Assembly (NCBI GenBank): GCA_910586575.1
Contig: CAJUJQ010000076.1
Span: forward strand, 1 to 15,158
Source of the DNA: an uncultured Clostridia bacterium
Lineage (GTDB): Bacteria > Bacillota > Clostridia > Oscillospirales > Butyricicoccaceae
Length of the DNA stretch: 15,158 nucleotides
Reading direction: 5' to 3'
Program-made: the position numbers and the translations under genes
In this document: positions 1-7,015 of the stretch, in pieces
Numbering within the stretch: position 1 is the first letter of the stretch
Layout: every line of letters begins with the position of its first letter
Notes under the pieces: model-generated
What the model was told of the DNA's origin: nothing
What the model saw: the letters and a program-made list of their open reading frames with translations, nothing else
Databases searched by the model: none

Positions 1-60
1 CACGTCTCTCTTTCAATGGCTGCCTTTTTCTGGGATTTTTATGAAACTGCCGTGCGCTGC

Positions 61-88
61 TTGAGCGTGACAGTGCGTTTGGGATAAT
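61..88 (+). promoter_or_regulatory. Candidate sigma-A promoter for the element's first two genes
   Basis: TTGAGC (61-66) and GATAAT (83-88) are separated by 16 bases, which puts the transcript start about 35 bases before the ATG at 130. An alternative is the extended -10 box TGC-TACAAT at 93-101, which lacks a good -35. The sequence supports a promoter here but not which box is used. Confidence 0.4.
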
Positions 89-129
89 AATCTGCTACAA
101 TGGAAGCATCAAAAAAGGAGGTACACCCT

Positions 130-858
130 ATGAGTAAAAAAAACAAATCCGGACTTGATAATTTCCTTATTCAGGAGATGAATCAAAACTATGAAAAGGC
201 CGCAGCACAAGTCAATATGTTCTATCCGGATGGCAGTTTAGCCAATATTACCCCCTCATCCGAAAAGGCCCCACTTGCCCCTCTGCTTGCTCAGGCCAAA
301 CAGCCACCTGCTCCACAAACGCCTACCCAAGAACAGTTGTTAGAAAAATGCCAACATATTCGTGATAATATAAAGCAGGGCAAAACAGGCAACATTGAAA
401 TCCAATTTCGCAGGGGTCGCCAGTTGTCCGACAAGCAGATATTCCCCTTGGGAAATACTGTAGTCAAGATACTCCCGATGGACACCAGTGCCCAGGATTA
501 CACTTTTATCTTTATCAAATCTGGTGACACACTGGATGCCTCCGTGTTCTTGGGGGGCGATAACGCTTCTGGAATCATGGTCATTAAAGACGAGAACGGC
601 GAGGAATGTTTCCTCCGCATATCGGAGTTTCACTTGTTGTCTTTACGGGAGAACCCTAATCCGCGCAAAGAAGTGGGACTAATGACCAGTTTTTTATGGC
701 TGACAGCAAAAGTCTACACAAGCATTATCTTTGCCACAAATCTATTCCCGGTTAAGAATCTACTTCTCTCAGAATGGCTGCAAAAAGAGTGGCAACGAGC
801 CAAGGATTCTGCCTCAAACCCTTCCAGTGAGATAGTCGGAGGTGAATCGAATGCCTAA
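130..858 (+). CDS. Unrecognised 242-aa protein, partner of the helicase gene
   Basis: I do not recognise this family. The start at 130 is chosen because AAGGAGG (115-121) sits 8 bases before its ATG; an in-frame ATG at 100 lies upstream of that site. Residues 1-70 are polar and rich in K, N, Q, P and A, so probably flexible. Residues about 85-190 alternate charged and hydrophobic stretches typical of a compact alpha/beta or beta-rich domain. Residues about 195-230 contain a moderately hydrophobic helix with several aromatic residues. There is no signal peptide, zinc-binding cluster, Walker motif or primase motif that I can see. Its stop overlaps the helicase start by 8 bases (ATGCCTAA, 851-858), so the two are probably co-translated. 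A replication cofactor or a DNA- or helicase-binding protein is a reasonable guess from context only. Confidence 0.75.
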   Translation: MSKKNKSGLDNFLIQEMNQNYEKAAAQVNMFYPDGSLANITPSSEKAPLAPLLAQAKQPPAPQTPTQEQLLEKCQHIRDNIKQGKTGNIEIQFRRGRQLSDKQIFPLGNTVVKILPMDTSAQDYTFIFIKSGDTLDASVFLGGDNASGIMVIKDENGEECFLRISEFHLLSLRENPNPRKEVGLMTSFLWLTAKVYTSIIFATNLFPVKNLLLSEWLQKEWQRAKDSASNPSSEIVGGESNA

Positions 859-2587
859 GGAGAATAAGAGGCACAAAGGCTTTCTGAAACTTGACCCACC
901 AGGATATATTGTTGGTCCCAAGCAAAAAACGAGCCGACGGTCGTTACTCAATGATGATTACGACTTTGACAGTCAGACTGGTCTCTCTGAGATTGACAAA
1001 TTGTATTTTGGACAACCCTCAATTTTGGACAACACTGACCCGGAAAAAGAGTATTGCAAGATTGGTAAGGCGCATAAAGAGAAGTCTCCAACACCTAAAC
1101 CCAAATCTCTTGTGTATGATGATTTTGGAGATGACTTCATCCCTCATAAAGAAGAGGTTGAGGTGATTTCATCTTCGATGCCAGAGCCACCGCGACCTGT
1201 AGCCCAAGCTGTGGTACGCCCAGTAATCCCTAATGCCACAGACGATGAAGATGAGGTAAAGAATCTTGCCCTTCGTATTGCAGAAGACTTCGCCCGACGT
1301 GAAAATATTGTGCTAGTTGGAGGGGCTCTTTATGCGTACAATGGAAAATCCTACCACCTTATGACTGATGACGAAATTCAGCGAAAAGTCTTCATCCTCT
1401 ACCGGAAAGAGTTAGGGCAGGTCAGCACAGTCTCGGTGTTGAGGAATACCGCAAGTTTATTGAAATATTGTGTTATCCGTAAGTATGACGAGTTTCCAGT
1501 AAACTCTCACGTCATCATTTTCGAGAATGGCACTTTAGATGTGAGCACAGGACACTTCCGCAAGAACTCGCCAAATGACCTTGCAACTTCGGCCCTGAGC
1601 ATTGACTACGATCCAGGCCAAAAGAAAATGCCCTGGACAAAGTTCTTCCTGGAGACGATTGCGAACGGTGACAGTGACCTCTATGAGCTGATGCTGCAAG
1701 TAATTGGCTACATTCTCAGCAACGATGTCAAAGCCAAATCCTTCTTTTATCTGGAGGGTGTCGGTGACGCAGGGAAAAGCCGGTTCTGTGATCTGATTGC
1801 GTCCTTTTTTCCTGTATCTGGAGCTAATAAGGTTGCCAGAATTGCGCTACAAGACCTAGGAGGTAAGTTTGCGTTGGGGAATCTCGTCAATGCCAAACTA
1901 AACATTTCGGAAGATCTACCAGATAGCCCGCTTTCCCCAACCACAGTATCCAGGATAAAAATGATCTCGGATGCCAACCGTCTAGAGGCTGAGGCAAAAT
2001 ATGTCCAGCCATTCAGCTTTAGGCCCCGGTGCAAGTTGCTGTTTGCATCCAATCATCCGCTCAGGCTGAAGGAATACGATGCTGCTTTTGCTAATCGGGT
2101 CGTCTATATTCCTTTCCTACGCCCCATCCCAAAAGATAAGCAGGACAAATATATTCTGGAGAAGATGCAGCAGGAGCTTCCCGCCCTGTTTAACCACGCA
2201 TTCAAAGCATACCGGCGACTTGTGGCTAATGGGTATCGTTGGGCCGGAGCAGAGCGGTTTAGACCCAATATTTCCATTGCCAACTCAGGTATTTCCATCG
2301 ACAAAGAGTTGGTGCTCAAACAATTTGTGAGAGAGTGCTGCCAACTTGATGACTGCAACGCCACTACCCCGACAACAGATTTGCAATCTGCTTACAATCA
2401 GTTTTGCCATAAGCATACCTATCTTCCCATCCAGGGAGATCGCTTCTCACGAGAGTTATCGGCTGTGTTGCCAGACACAGTTTCGCGGGTCAAAATTGGC
2501 AATCAAAAGAGGGGCTTCCGAGGAATCCGACTAAAAGTATCTTTAAAGCCATCTGAGTTCGACGATAGCGATGACGATTTGGGATAA
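851..2587 (+). CDS. D5-like superfamily 3 helicase (phage/plasmid replication protein)
   Basis: This is probably the replicative helicase of the mobile element. The ATG at 851 is preferred over the in-frame GTG at 842 because GGAGGTG (838-844) is spaced correctly for 851 and overlaps the GTG. Residues 1-105 are charged and low in complexity. A D5_N-like region follows, with the typical 'FENGTLDV' stretch. The SF3 ATPase core shows Walker A GVGDAGKS (303-310, Lys309), a Walker B-like LNISED (350-355), sensor segment FASNH (398-402) and a candidate arginine finger Arg416 before VVYIPF. The C-terminus (about 450-578) resembles the winged-helix tail of this family. Unlike many D5-type proteins it has no N-terminal primase domain that I can recognise, so priming would depend on another protein. 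Known for the family: ATP-driven hexameric unwinding at an origin. The role in this element is inferred. Confidence 0.88.
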   Translation: MPKENKRHKGFLKLDPPGYIVGPKQKTSRRSLLNDDYDFDSQTGLSEIDKLYFGQPSILDNTDPEKEYCKIGKAHKEKSPTPKPKSLVYDDFGDDFIPHKEEVEVISSSMPEPPRPVAQAVVRPVIPNATDDEDEVKNLALRIAEDFARRENIVLVGGALYAYNGKSYHLMTDDEIQRKVFILYRKELGQVSTVSVLRNTASLLKYCVIRKYDEFPVNSHVIIFENGTLDVSTGHFRKNSPNDLATSALSIDYDPGQKKMPWTKFFLETIANGDSDLYELMLQVIGYILSNDVKAKSFFYLEGVGDAGKSRFCDLIASFFPVSGANKVARIALQDLGGKFALGNLVNAKLNISEDLPDSPLSPTTVSRIKMISDANRLEAEAKYVQPFSFRPRCKLLFASNHPLRLKEYDAAFANRVVYIPFLRPIPKDKQDKYILEKMQQELPALFNHAFKAYRRLVANGYRWAGAERFRPNISIANSGISIDKELVLKQFVRECCQLDDCNATTPTTDLQSAYNQFCHKHTYLPIQGDRFSRELSAVLPDTVSRVKIGNQKRGFRGIRLKVSLKPSEFDDSDDDLG

Positions 2588-2618
2588 TTGAACTTGCAGT
2601 CCCTCAATCCTAGGTCGC

Positions 2619-2636
2619 ATTTCTACTGTTAGAAAT
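2619..2636. repeat. Perfect 7-bp palindrome (4-base loop) before the excisionase gene
   Basis: ATTTCTA (2619-2625), loop CTGT and TAGAAAT (2630-2636) form a perfect inverted repeat in the 111-base gap between helicase and excisionase. A repressor, Xis or integrase binding site is the plain reading. Its first 12 bases also match part of a Cas12a-type CRISPR repeat (see findings). No clear promoter was recognised in this gap. Confidence 0.6.
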
Positions 2637-2698
2637 TATATATTTTGAATATGTAGACAATCAAAGCCAATTATTTCCAAAATAAAGGAGGACATGCT

Positions 2699-2983
2699 AT
2701 GATGGCTTCATGCGTGACGCCAGGAACTTATTCAATGCCCAAATACGAGGTAGCAGTGCTTCCGGAACATTCTGCTCCCAAGAAAGGCAGAGCAGAAGTT
2801 CCCATCAGCGAAAAGTGCCTGCTCACCCTGGAGGAAGCAGCTGCCTATACCGGAATCGGCATCTGCAAGCTGAGGGAGATTTCCAATGACGAGCGGTGCG
2901 ATTTCGTGCTTTGGAATGGCACCAAGCGTATGCTGAAAAAGGACAAACTCAAGGCATACTTGGAAGCGGCATATTCTATCTGA
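2699..2983 (+). CDS. xis: Excisionase, Tn916 Xis family
   Basis: A 94-aa small DNA-bending protein that would steer the neighbouring integrase towards excision. The recognisable part is residues about 37-94: 'VPISEKCLLTLEEAAAYTGI', then a KLREI helix, the segment FVLWNGTKRMLKKDKL and a short C-terminal helix ending in YLEAAYSI. This is the winged-helix pattern of Tn916-type excisionases. The first 36 residues are an extra, probably unstructured leader. AAAGGAGG (2684-2691) lies 7 bases before the first of two tandem ATG codons, which fixes the start. The integrase follows after 56 bases containing a stable hairpin. Family assignment rests on pattern recognition and is fairly secure; direction control by this protein is established for Tn916-like relatives and inferred here. 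Confidence 0.85.
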   Translation: MMASCVTPGTYSMPKYEVAVLPEHSAPKKGRAEVPISEKCLLTLEEAAAYTGIGICKLREISNDERCDFVLWNGTKRMLKKDKLKAYLEAAYSI

Positions 2984-2989
2984 ACCACC

Positions 2990-3015
2990 GGGGCTGTATC
3001 GAAAGGTACAGCCCC
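2990..3015 (+). promoter_or_regulatory. GNRA-capped hairpin between excisionase and integrase
   Basis: GGGGCTGTA (2990-2998) pairs perfectly with TACAGCCCC (3007-3015). One U-G and one C-G pair extend the stem to an apical GAAA tetraloop (3001-3004). There is no U-run after it (CTCTACAAAA), so it is not a standard terminator. It ends 6 bases before the integrase ribosome binding site AAAGGAGA (3022-3029) and may tune mRNA stability or integrase level. Confidence 0.7.
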
Positions 3016-3039
3016 CTCTACAAAAGGAGATGATTTAAC

Positions 3040-4296
3040 ATGGCAAAAAGATACGATGACAAGCACAGACTTTTGAAAACTGGGGAGCGTCAGCGCAGTT
3101 CGGGAACCTACGAATACCGCTGGACATCCCGCAACGGCAAGAGCCACTCAATCTCCGCCGAAACGCTGGAGGAACTTCGCAGGAAGGAAGAGGAGGTCCT
3201 GAAGGACAAGTCTGACGGTATCCTCGTTGGCGCAGAAAACGTCAAGCTGGATGACATCTACGGCTTGTGGTGCCACTTGAAGCGCGGGTTGGCAGATAAC
3301 ACATTTCAAAACTACAAATATCTCTATGAGATGTTCGTCCGGCCCAAAATCGGACAAATCCGAATCAAGCAGTTAAAACGCTCCGATGTAAAAAGCCTCT
3401 ACAACTATCTGTTGGAAGAGCGGGGCCTCAAGGTGAACACCATAGATGGCGTCCACACCGTGCTGCATCAGGTGCTGACAGTCGCTGTCGAGGAGAACTA
3501 CATCAGGATCAATATTTCCGACAACATTCTGAAGGAGCTGAAGCAGAGCCACAATATCGAGGCGTCACATCGGAAAGCACTGACTGTTGCGGAGCAGGAG
3601 CTTTTCATTGGCTATCTCAAACGTGAGAACGTCAAATATCATCACTGGTATCCGGTGTTTGAAGTCATGGTGGAAACCGGGATGCGTGTTGGTGAAGTAA
3701 CCGGACTCCGCTGGGAAGACGTTGACTTCAATGCCGATCTGATTTCTGTAAACCACACTCTCGTCTACTACGACCATAGAACAGACGGAAAGAATAGCTG
3801 CTATTTCAACGTACATCCAACCAAGACCAAAGCGGGAACAAGGACGATCCCCATGCTCCCCGGCGTAAAAGAGGCCCTTCTGATGGAAAAAGCATACCAG
3901 GAGTTCAATCAGATCAAGTGCCGCATGACTGTGGACGGTTTTACGGATTTCATCTTCATCAACAGATTTGGGGACTGCCAGCACCAAGGCACACTGAATA
4001 AAGCTCTCCGGCGAATCATCCGTGATTGCAATGACGAGCAGTTGGCAAAATTCAAAAACCCTGTGCTGTTGCCCCGGTTCTCCTGCCACTCCCTGCGTCA
4101 CACCTTCACAACCCGCCTGTTTGAGAACGGCGTCAATATCAAGGTCATTCAAGAGATCCTTGGTCACGCTGACTTCGACACCACCATGAACATCTATACG
4201 CACATCACGCAGGACATGAAAAAGAGTGAGTTTGACAATTTGGCGGAGAAACTGCAAAAGAGGAAGGGGCTTTCTCAGTCCAAGACCGATGGGTAA
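3040..4296 (+). CDS. int: Tyrosine recombinase (integrase), Tn916 Int type
   Basis: Site-specific recombinase that would integrate and excise the element. At 418 aa it is close in length to Tn916 Int. Residues 1-60 form a basic arm-type DNA-binding domain (pattern GTYEYRW, then SISAETLEELRRKEEEVL). Residues about 70-165 are the SAM-like core-binding domain. The catalytic domain shows all expected residues: Arg216 in TGMRVGE, Lys262 in HPTKTKAGTRTIPM, His350 and Arg353 in CHSLRH, His376 in LGHAD, and nucleophile Tyr386 in NIYTHI. It therefore looks active. The ribosome binding site AAAGGAGA (3022-3029) precedes the ATG. It is the last plus-strand gene of the element and is followed by a hairpin terminator, then by the element-chromosome junction, as expected for an integrase next to its attachment site. 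Confidence 0.95.
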   Translation: MAKRYDDKHRLLKTGERQRSSGTYEYRWTSRNGKSHSISAETLEELRRKEEEVLKDKSDGILVGAENVKLDDIYGLWCHLKRGLADNTFQNYKYLYEMFVRPKIGQIRIKQLKRSDVKSLYNYLLEERGLKVNTIDGVHTVLHQVLTVAVEENYIRINISDNILKELKQSHNIEASHRKALTVAEQELFIGYLKRENVKYHHWYPVFEVMVETGMRVGEVTGLRWEDVDFNADLISVNHTLVYYDHRTDGKNSCYFNVHPTKTKAGTRTIPMLPGVKEALLMEKAYQEFNQIKCRMTVDGFTDFIFINRFGDCQHQGTLNKALRRIIRDCNDEQLAKFKNPVLLPRFSCHSLRHTFTTRLFENGVNIKVIQEILGHADFDTTMNIYTHITQDMKKSEFDNLAEKLQKRKGLSQSKTDG

Positions 4297-4325
4297 ATCT
4301 CCGAAGAGCAGCCAACATAAAGAAG

Positions 4326-4380
4326 CGGGAGGAAAGCATGAGGTGACAGCCTCTGCTCTCCTCCCGTTCCTTTGATTTTA
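4326..4380 (+). terminator. Terminator after integrase, possibly bidirectional
   Basis: CGGGAGGA (4326-4333) pairs with TCCTCCCG (4359-4366). After one mismatch and one bulge the stem continues as AGCA/GAGG against CCTC/TGCT, with a TGACAG loop. The T-rich stretch TTCCTTTGATTTTA follows. On the minus strand the stem is followed by CTTCTTTAT, so it may also end transcripts of the opposing small ORF. Confidence 0.8.
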
Positions 4381-4406
4381 TCAAGAGACAAGTATCAGGT
4401 CAGGAA

Positions 4407-4634
4407 TCAAAGTCGAACAGCATTTCCGGTATAAGGCTCATCCCGCTCAAACTTCTCTGCCTCCTGACTGATTTTCTCAGGGGACATTCCGTCAAAATAT
4501 TCTCTCTGCCAGCGAGTGTAGTCAAATTTCTCCCGAATGACGGTAGCAACAAATCGCTCCGCCTCCACAATACCCAAATGTTCCGTCAGGCAATTCATCC
4601 CCCGTCTCATAATTTCAGCTGTACTGGGAGACAT
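4407..4634 (-). CDS. Small conserved-looking acidic protein, unknown function
   Basis: A 75-aa protein opposing the integrase, lying between it and lysS. The start at 4634 is chosen because GGGAGG (4644-4649 on the minus strand) is 9 bases away, whereas the in-frame ATG at 4643 directly touches it. The sequence reads as helical: 'MSPSTAEIMRRGMNCLTEHL' followed by a helix with VEAERFVATVIREKFDYTRW and a charged C-terminus rich in E and K. The phrase FDYTRWQREYFDGMSPEKI is the kind of stretch conserved in small accessory proteins of Firmicutes elements. An antitoxin-like or regulatory role is possible, but I see no toxin beside it and no clear DNA-binding motif. Whether it belongs to the element or to the host flank depends on the true attachment point. 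Confidence 0.65.
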   Translation of the reverse strand: MSPSTAEIMRRGMNCLTEHLGIVEAERFVATVIREKFDYTRWQREYFDGMSPEKISQEAEKFERDEPYTGNAVRL

Positions 4635-4690
4635 ATCATTCATCCTCCCGCCTCATTAAGCCTCTATAGGTTTATGAAAAGTTCTCTCTG

Positions 4691-4721
4691 AAATGGGCAA
4701 ATTCTGGGCAAATGGGCATTT
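4691..4721. repeat. TGGGCA repeat cluster at element-lysS junction; candidate attachment/integrase sites
   Basis: TGGGCAAAT occurs twice (4694-4702 and 4705-4713), 11 bases apart, roughly one helical turn. A third TGGGCATTT follows at 4713-4721. The longer form AAATGGGCA occurs at 4691-4699 and 4710-4718. The cluster lies 47 bases from the lysS stop codon and about 395 bases from the integrase gene. It may hold core or arm sites for the integrase. The matching copy at the other end is outside the window, so this is unproven. Confidence 0.45.
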
Positions 4722-4767
4722 CAAGTCAATCAGAAATTCTTGAACCCATTGCGCCGCAACGGCTTTC

Positions 4768-6267
4768 TCAATCCAAAGGCTTCATCGTGGGGAACAACAG
4801 CACATCACGAATCGACGGGCTGTCGGTCAGGAACATCACCAACCGGTCAATACCCATGCCCATGCCGCCCGTGGGAGGCATGCCGTATTCCAGTGCGGTC
4901 AGGAAATCCTCATCCATCATATTGGCCTCGTCGTCGCCTGCCGCGCGCAGCGCCGCCTGCCGTTCAAAGCGTCCCCGCTGATCGATGGGGTCATTCAGCT
5001 CGGAGAACGCGTTGCACAGCTCGCGGCCATAGACAAAGCATTCAAACCGTTCGGTCAGCCGCTGGTCGGAGGGCTTACGCTTGGCCAGTGGCGATATTTC
5101 AACCGGGTAATCGGTAATAAACGTCGGCTGAATCAGGTTTTCCTCGACGTATTCGTCATAGCACCGCGCGAGCAGGTCGCCCCAACTTTCCTTGCCCTTC
5201 TCGATTGCAAGGCCCTTTGCCTTGACGGCTTCCAGCGCCTGCGCGGCGTCCATCCCCATGAAATCCAAACCGGCGTATTCCTTGACGGCTTCCGCCATTG
5301 TCATACGCTTCCAGCCCTTGGTGAAGTCAAGCTCGGTACCCTGATAGGTCACCTTGGTGGTGCCGAGCACGGTTTCACAAACATGCACCACCATATCCTC
5401 GGTAATATCCATCATGCCGTGATAATCGGTATACGCCTGATACAGCTCAATGGTCGTAAACTCAGGGTTATGCTTGGTATCCATACCCTCGTTGCGGAAG
5501 ATTCTGCCAATCTCATAGACCTGCTCAAAGCCGCCGACAATCAACCGCTTGAGGTGCAGCTCGGTCGCAATACGCATGTACATATCAATATCCAGCGCGT
5601 TGTGGTGGGTAATGAAGGGCCGCGCCGCCGCGCCGCCGGGAATGGTGTTCAAGCAGGGGGTTTCAACCTCCATAAAGCCGCGCCCATCCATGAAGCGGCG
5701 GATTTCCCGCACGATTGCCGAGCGCTTTTCAAAGGTGCTGCGCACCTCGGGATTGATGATCAAATCCACGTAGCGCTGGCGGTAACGGATGTCGACATCC
5801 TTAAGGCCATGCCACTTTTCAGGCAACGGAATTAAATTCTTCGACAACAGGACCAGCTCTTCAACGCGAACGGAAATCTCGCCTTTTTGGGTGCGGAATA
5901 CCTCGCCCGCAACGCCAATCAGGTCGCCGATATCCAGTTTTTTGAACGCCTTGTATTCCTCGGCGCCGAGCAGATCGCGCTTGACGCACAGCTGAATCCT
6001 GCCGTAACGGTCGGACAGGTCTGCAAAGGTCAGCTTGCCCATGATGCGCTTGGACATCATACGCCCGGCCAGCCGGACGTGCTGCCCTTCGAGCGTTTCA
6101 AAATTCAATATCATGTCGGTTGTGTGGTGGGTGCGGTCAAAACGAACCTGCACAAAGGGGTCCGCGCCCGCGTTTTGAAGCTCCGCGAGCTTGTCGCGCC
6201 GGATGCGCAGCAACTCATTCAGGTCGGCTGCTTCCTCCGGGCGGGGAGCCTTCATTTCTTCTGCCAT
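4768..6267 (-). CDS. lysS: Lysyl-tRNA synthetase, class II
   Basis: Charges tRNA-Lys with lysine in the cytoplasm. At 499 aa it has the usual bacterial LysRS length. The ATG at 6267 is chosen over the in-frame GTG at 6279 because the Shine-Dalgarno-like AAGGTGAT covers the GTG and lies about 8 bases before the ATG. The N-terminal OB-fold anticodon-binding domain covers residues about 45-150. The class II catalytic core contains motif 1 around FMEVETPCLN, motif 2 FRNEGMDTKHNPEFT and motif 3 GMGMGIDRLVMF near the C-terminus. The protein ends MKPLD, short but normal for clostridial forms. It lies 31 bases after greA and is probably co-transcribed with it. The element junction lies just beyond its 3' end, and no strong terminator is seen there. 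The C-terminus looks undamaged. Confidence 0.97.
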   Translation of the reverse strand: MAEEMKAPRPEEAADLNELLRIRRDKLAELQNAGADPFVQVRFDRTHHTTDMILNFETLEGQHVRLAGRMMSKRIMGKLTFADLSDRYGRIQLCVKRDLLGAEEYKAFKKLDIGDLIGVAGEVFRTQKGEISVRVEELVLLSKNLIPLPEKWHGLKDVDIRYRQRYVDLIINPEVRSTFEKRSAIVREIRRFMDGRGFMEVETPCLNTIPGGAAARPFITHHNALDIDMYMRIATELHLKRLIVGGFEQVYEIGRIFRNEGMDTKHNPEFTTIELYQAYTDYHGMMDITEDMVVHVCETVLGTTKVTYQGTELDFTKGWKRMTMAEAVKEYAGLDFMGMDAAQALEAVKAKGLAIEKGKESWGDLLARCYDEYVEENLIQPTFITDYPVEISPLAKRKPSDQRLTERFECFVYGRELCNAFSELNDPIDQRGRFERQAALRAAGDDEANMMDEDFLTALEYGMPPTGGMGMGIDRLVMFLTDSPSIRDVLLFPTMKPLD

Positions 6268-6298
6268 TCCAAATATCACCTTTTTGCCTTCATTATGT

Positions 6299-6772
6299 TT
6301 ACTTCTTCAAATCGATAATTTTATACTTGATAACCCCGGCGGGGGCTTCGACCTCGACCACCGTGCCAATCTTTTTGCCCAGCATCGCCTTGCCGAACGG
6401 CGACTCATCCGAAATCTTACCCTCCATCGGGTCAGCCTCCTGTGCGCCTACAAAGTGGTATTCCTCCACTTCACCAAACTCAAGGTCCTCAACGGTGAAC
6501 CGGCAGCCGGGCGAAACCTCGTCCGCGGCGTACAGGTCATCGGTAATAACAACCGCGTGAGCGATGATATTCTCAATTTCCGCAATGCGGGAATACAGCT
6601 TGCCCTGTTCGTTTTTCGCTTCGTCGTACTCAGAGTTTTCCGACAGGTCGCCAAAGGAGCGCGCTTCCTTAATCTGCTCGGCAACCTCTTTCTCGCGTAC
6701 AGTTTTCAAATATTCCAGCTCATCGACCAGCTTGTCGAGGCTTTCTTGTGTCAGCTTAAATTCTTTCGCCAT
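6299..6772 (-). CDS. greA: Transcription elongation factor GreA
   Basis: Rescues backtracked RNA polymerase by stimulating transcript cleavage through the secondary channel. The 157-aa length is typical. Residues 1-75 form the N-terminal coiled coil, with the acidic tip GDLSENSEYDEAKNEQ carrying Asp42 and Glu45, the pair that positions catalytic magnesium in the family. Residues about 80-157 are the FKBP-like C-terminal domain, with the characteristic ISDESPFGKAMLGKKIG stretch. An AAAGAGGGG purine run precedes the ATG at 6772. It is the first gene of a greA-lysS transcript driven by a consensus promoter. This pairing is common in clostridia. No alternative identity is likely. Confidence 0.97.
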   Translation of the reverse strand: MAKEFKLTQESLDKLVDELEYLKTVREKEVAEQIKEARSFGDLSENSEYDEAKNEQGKLYSRIAEIENIIAHAVVITDDLYAADEVSPGCRFTVEDLEFGEVEEYHFVGAQEADPMEGKISDESPFGKAMLGKKIGTVVEVEAPAGVIKYKIIDLKK

Positions 6773-6809
6773 ATGAAACCCCTCTTTCCGTTATGATTAC
6801 ATGATTCTA

Positions 6810-6838
6810 ATTATAAAAACTTCGGTCCCCGATGTCAA
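6810..6838 (-). promoter_or_regulatory. Consensus sigma-A promoter for greA-lysS
   Basis: On the minus strand TTGACA (6838-6833) and TATAAT (6815-6810) match both consensus boxes exactly, with a 17-base spacer. The start point would fall near 6803, giving a leader of about 30 bases. The leader is too short for a riboswitch or T-box, so expression is probably strong and constitutive. Confidence 0.9.
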
Positions 6839-7015
6839 GGCAATCAACGGGCTTTTACGGAATTTTCACAATTTCAACAGCTTGCAGCCCGCTGTTTTCG
6901 CTAATTTTCACGAAAAAGCCAAGAGCTTCCCCCGGAAAAAAGGCGGCGCTCCCCTTCCCTGCCCTCGTTTGGGCAGGCGATTGCGTACAATTTCCGGGCG
7001 CAGACACACTAATCC
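6839..7015. other. Divergent spacer with no recognised gene
   Basis: Between the greA and trpS promoters I see no gene with a ribosome binding site. The main structure is the 7-bp inverted repeat CCTGCCC (6958-6964) and GGGCAGG (6971-6977) with loop TCGTTT. It has no T-run on either strand and so is not a convincing terminator. The rest shows nothing I can name. Confidence 0.5.

Larger units (their letters stand above)
1..4721. mobile_element. Integrase-end portion of an integrative mobile element
   Basis: Seen: a co-oriented set made of an unknown protein, an SF3 helicase, a Tn916-like excisionase and a tyrosine integrase, followed by a terminator and an opposing small ORF, directly next to the 3' end of the housekeeping gene lysS. 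The genes are less G+C-rich than lysS, greA and trpS beside them. Known: an excisionase-integrase pair at one end is usual for integrative conjugative elements, mobilizable islands and phage satellites, and D5-like helicases occur in satellites and small replicating islands. Inferred: the right boundary lies near the TGGGCA repeats (4691-4721). The left end is outside the window, so the element's size and class cannot be judged. No relaxase, capsid or conjugation gene is visible here. Confidence 0.8.

Noticed and set aside
100..129. Upstream in-frame ATG at 100 for the first element gene
   Set aside because: It precedes the strong AAGGAGG site at 115-121, which is correctly spaced for the ATG at 130, and overlaps a possible -10 box.
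2619..2636. CRISPR array
   Set aside because: Only one repeat-like palindrome is present, without spacers, a second repeat or cas genes. It is kept only as a low-confidence resemblance.
3565..4257. 230-codon minus-strand open frame
   Set aside because: Antisense to the integrase catalytic domain, with no recognisable protein features.
4753..4763. Hairpin just after the lysS stop as a terminator
   Set aside because: Only a 4-bp stem (GCCG/CGGC) with no U-run follows on the minus strand.
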